Source: CALFML01 sp044222245
GTDB lineage: Bacteria; Myxococcota_A; Polyangia; Palsa-1104; JAEUJZ01
DNA length: 64,000 bases
NCBI GenBank assembly: GCA_044222245.1
Contig: JBGANQ010000014.1
Location: 77,270 to 141,269, forward strand
Reading direction: 5' to 3'
Below the pieces are notes generated by a model. The model saw only the letters and a program-made list of their open reading frames with translations. It was not told the origin of the DNA and ran no database searches. Both the position numbers and the translations under genes were made by a program. Positions 62,718 to 64,000 of the stretch are shown one piece after another. Every line of letters begins with the position of its first letter. Position 1 is the stretch's first letter.

Positions 62718-63629
62718 CTAGGGCAGCTGCTCGGTGAGGTCGCCGTAGGTCTCGGGCCGGCGGTCGCGGTAGAACTGCCAGGTGCGGCGGACCTCTTCGA
62801 TCATCGCCAGGTCGAGGTCGGCGACGACCAGCTCGTCCTTGTCCTCGCTGGCGACGGCGACGAAGCTGCCGCGCGGGTCGACGAAGTAGCTGGTGCCGTA
62901 GAACTTGCCGATGTTCCACGGGGCCTCGGTGCCGACGCGGTTGATGCAGCCCATGAAGTAGCCGTTGGCCACCGCGTGCGCCGGCTGCTCCAGCTTCCAC
63001 AGGTACTGCGACAGACCGGCGACGGTGGCCGAGGGGTTGAACACGATCTCGGCGCCGTGCAGGCCCAGGGCGCGCGCGCCTTCGGGGAAGTGGCGGTCGT
63101 AGCAGATGTACACGCCGATGGTGACGCCCGAGGACAGCTTGAACACCGGGTAGCCGAGGTTGCCCGGCTTGAAGAAGTACTTCTCCCAAAAGCCGCTGGT
63201 CTGCGGGATGTGGATCTTGCGGTACTTGCCCAGGTAGCTGCCGTCGTGATCGAGCACCGCGGCGGTGTTGTAGTACACGCCGGCCAGGGCCCGCTCGTAG
63301 ACCGGGACGACCATCGCCATGCCGTACTGCTTGGCGATCTGGGCGAGGCGCTCGACGGTGGGACCGGGCACTGCCTCGGCGGCGTCGTACCAGCGGCGAT
63401 CCTGCGAGGGGCAGAAGTAGGGGCCGTTGAAGATCTCCTGCAGGCAGAGGATCTGGACGCCGCGGGCACCGGCCTCGTGGATGAGCGGGAGGTGCTTCTG
63501 GTACATCGCCTCCTGGATCTCGGCCACGGGGCGCGACTCATCGTTGAGCGGGTTCTGCATTTGGACAAGGCCGCAGCGCACGCTGCGCACCGGCTTGGGC
63601 GACGGGGAAACCTGGGCTGGGGTCGACAT
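62718..63629 (-). CDS. Carbon-nitrogen hydrolase (beta-ureidopropionase / N-carbamoylputrescine amidase type)
   Basis: A 303-residue nitrilase-superfamily amidase. Catalytic triad: Glu in LCLQEIFNGPYF, Lys in YRKIHIPQ, Cys in ICYDRHFPE. The CLQEIFNGPYFCPSQ segment is typical of beta-ureidopropionase (pyrimidine catabolism, releasing beta-alanine) and N-carbamoyl amidases. It acts in the cytosol on an N-carbamoyl substrate. Start at ATG 63629 with GAGGTGAG upstream; a GTG six bases earlier also exists. It is flanked by the tail of an RND pump on the same strand, with no pyrimidine-degradation partner visible. Confidence 0.88.
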   Translation of the reverse strand: MSTPAQVSPSPKPVRSVRCGLVQMQNPLNDESRPVAEIQEAMYQKHLPLIHEAGARGVQILCLQEIFNGPYFCPSQDRRWYDAAEAVPGPTVERLAQIAKQYGMAMVVPVYERALAGVYYNTAAVLDHDGSYLGKYRKIHIPQTSGFWEKYFFKPGNLGYPVFKLSSGVTIGVYICYDRHFPEGARALGLHGAEIVFNPSATVAGLSQYLWKLEQPAHAVANGYFMGCINRVGTEAPWNIGKFYGTSYFVDPRGSFVAVASEDKDELVVADLDLAMIEEVRRTWQFYRDRRPETYGDLTEQLP

Positions 63630-63733
63630 GCTCACCTCACAAGTGGCGGCGATACTACCTTGGCCCGCGCCCTTGTTGCGGGCAAAAAAGGCGCGGCGGC
63701 GGCGAGCCGGACAGCGGCGTCAAGGGGAGCAGA

Positions 63734-64000
63734 CTACAGGTGCGGCGAGGGGCTGGGGGCGGGGCCGGGGACGTCGGCGCTTGCGACCGGCGCGGTGGCC
63801 GCGGCAGAGTGGCCGGCCACATGATGGGGCTCGGGGTGCACCGCCTTGCCGCCGGTCCATAGGCGGGCGAAGAAGGTGCCGATGCCGTCGAGGTAGGTGT
63901 AGACCACCGGCACCACGACCAGGGTGAGGAGCGTCGAGCTAATCAGGCCGCCGATTACCGCGCGCGCCATCGGGGCGCGGAACTCGGCGCCTTCGCCCAG
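63734..64000 (-). CDS. RND efflux permease, C-terminal fragment
   Basis: The last 88 residues of an inner-membrane RND transporter whose gene continues beyond the right edge. The final transmembrane helices ARAVIGGLISSTLLTLVVVP followed by VVYTYLDGIG are the family's typical ending, followed by a His/Pro/Ala-rich cytoplasmic tail (HPEPHHVAGHS). It is a different gene from the metal pump at 45-48 kb. Substrate class cannot be told from this piece. Confidence 0.85.
   Translation of the reverse strand: MGEGAEFRAPMARAVIGGLISSTLLTLVVVPVVYTYLDGIGTFFARLWTGGKAVHPEPHHVAGHSAAATAPVASADVPGPAPSPSPHL

Noticed and set aside
1..64000. tRNA, rRNA or riboswitch genes
   Set aside because: Intergenic regions were read for T-loop GTTCGA patterns, cloverleaf-sized hairpins and familiar riboswitch cores; none was convincing.

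Overview
The window is high-GC DNA with bacterial operon structure. It probably comes from a predatory or soil-type member of the Myxococcota (Polyangia/Deltaproteobacteria-like). The evidence is several large Hanks-type Ser/Thr kinases fused to TPR tails, an ADYC-domain lipoprotein, many lipoproteins and secreted proteins with Asp-Gly-Gly-rich linkers, and a C-terminal sorting tail resembling MYXO-CTERM. The exact order cannot be fixed from the sequence alone. I saw no rRNA, tRNA, CRISPR array, transposase or phage gene.

Layout. 0-3 kb: a secreted-protein fragment, then a translationally coupled flavin oxidase plus cyclopropane-fatty-acid-synthase-type methyltransferase. 3-7 kb: a giant kinase / degenerate cyclase / AAA / TPR regulator. 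7-15.9 kb: two coupled flavin-dependent halogenase paralogues, a diacylglycerol-kinase-like lipid kinase, a P450, a GST, an amidohydrolase and a DUF2911 protein. 16-24.6 kb: an intact kinase-TPR gene, an ADYC lipoprotein, a second P450 and an N-truncated PEGA kinase, followed by a TPR protein and a lipoprotein. 25-27.2 kb: an ECF sigma factor with its ChrR-type cupin anti-sigma and a cytochrome c lipoprotein. 27.3-34.5 kb: a kinase gene split into two collinear halves by 3.9 kb carrying a hybrid histidine kinase and a GNAT gene. 34.5-42.2 kb: a lipase-like lipoprotein, DoxX, a His-rich membrane protein with a multi-pass partner, a beta-barrel protein, TrmO, and a MarR/enoyl-CoA-hydratase pair. 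42.2-47.8 kb: a three-gene heavy-metal RND efflux operon. 48-56.5 kb: a methyltransferase, a VWA lipoprotein, a purple-acid-phosphatase-like protein, a DUF2062-methyltransferase fusion and a PcrA/UvrD helicase. 56.6-60.8 kb: an imelysin-like lipoprotein, a porin, a MauG-type di-haem protein and an FMN-binding protein. 60.8-64 kb: a HEAT-like secreted protein, a beta-ureidopropionase-type amidohydrolase and the end of another RND pump.

The most unusual signal concerns the kinases. Three kinase fragments (C-half at 22.5 kb, C-half at 30.0 kb, N-half at 34.0 kb) are all broken at the same point, the catalytic-loop codons for HRD-(L/I)-K-P-(S/D)-N. The 30.0 and 34.0 kb halves are collinear, share a 9-bp direct repeat (CTGGGCTTG on the + strand) at the break, and rejoin in frame to a protein of about 1080 residues when the intervening 3.9 kb is removed. 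The two C-halves belong to different kinase subfamilies, yet each is preceded at the same distance by a related 31-bp motif. This looks like recurrent insertion or recombination targeted to the kinase catalytic loop.

A second theme is membrane-lipid and oxidative-stress chemistry. The flavin oxidase/Cfa pair and the ECF-ChrR pair resemble the singlet-oxygen regulon of Rhodobacter, and both have an upstream CGTACGA box preceded by a -35-like element at the same spacing.
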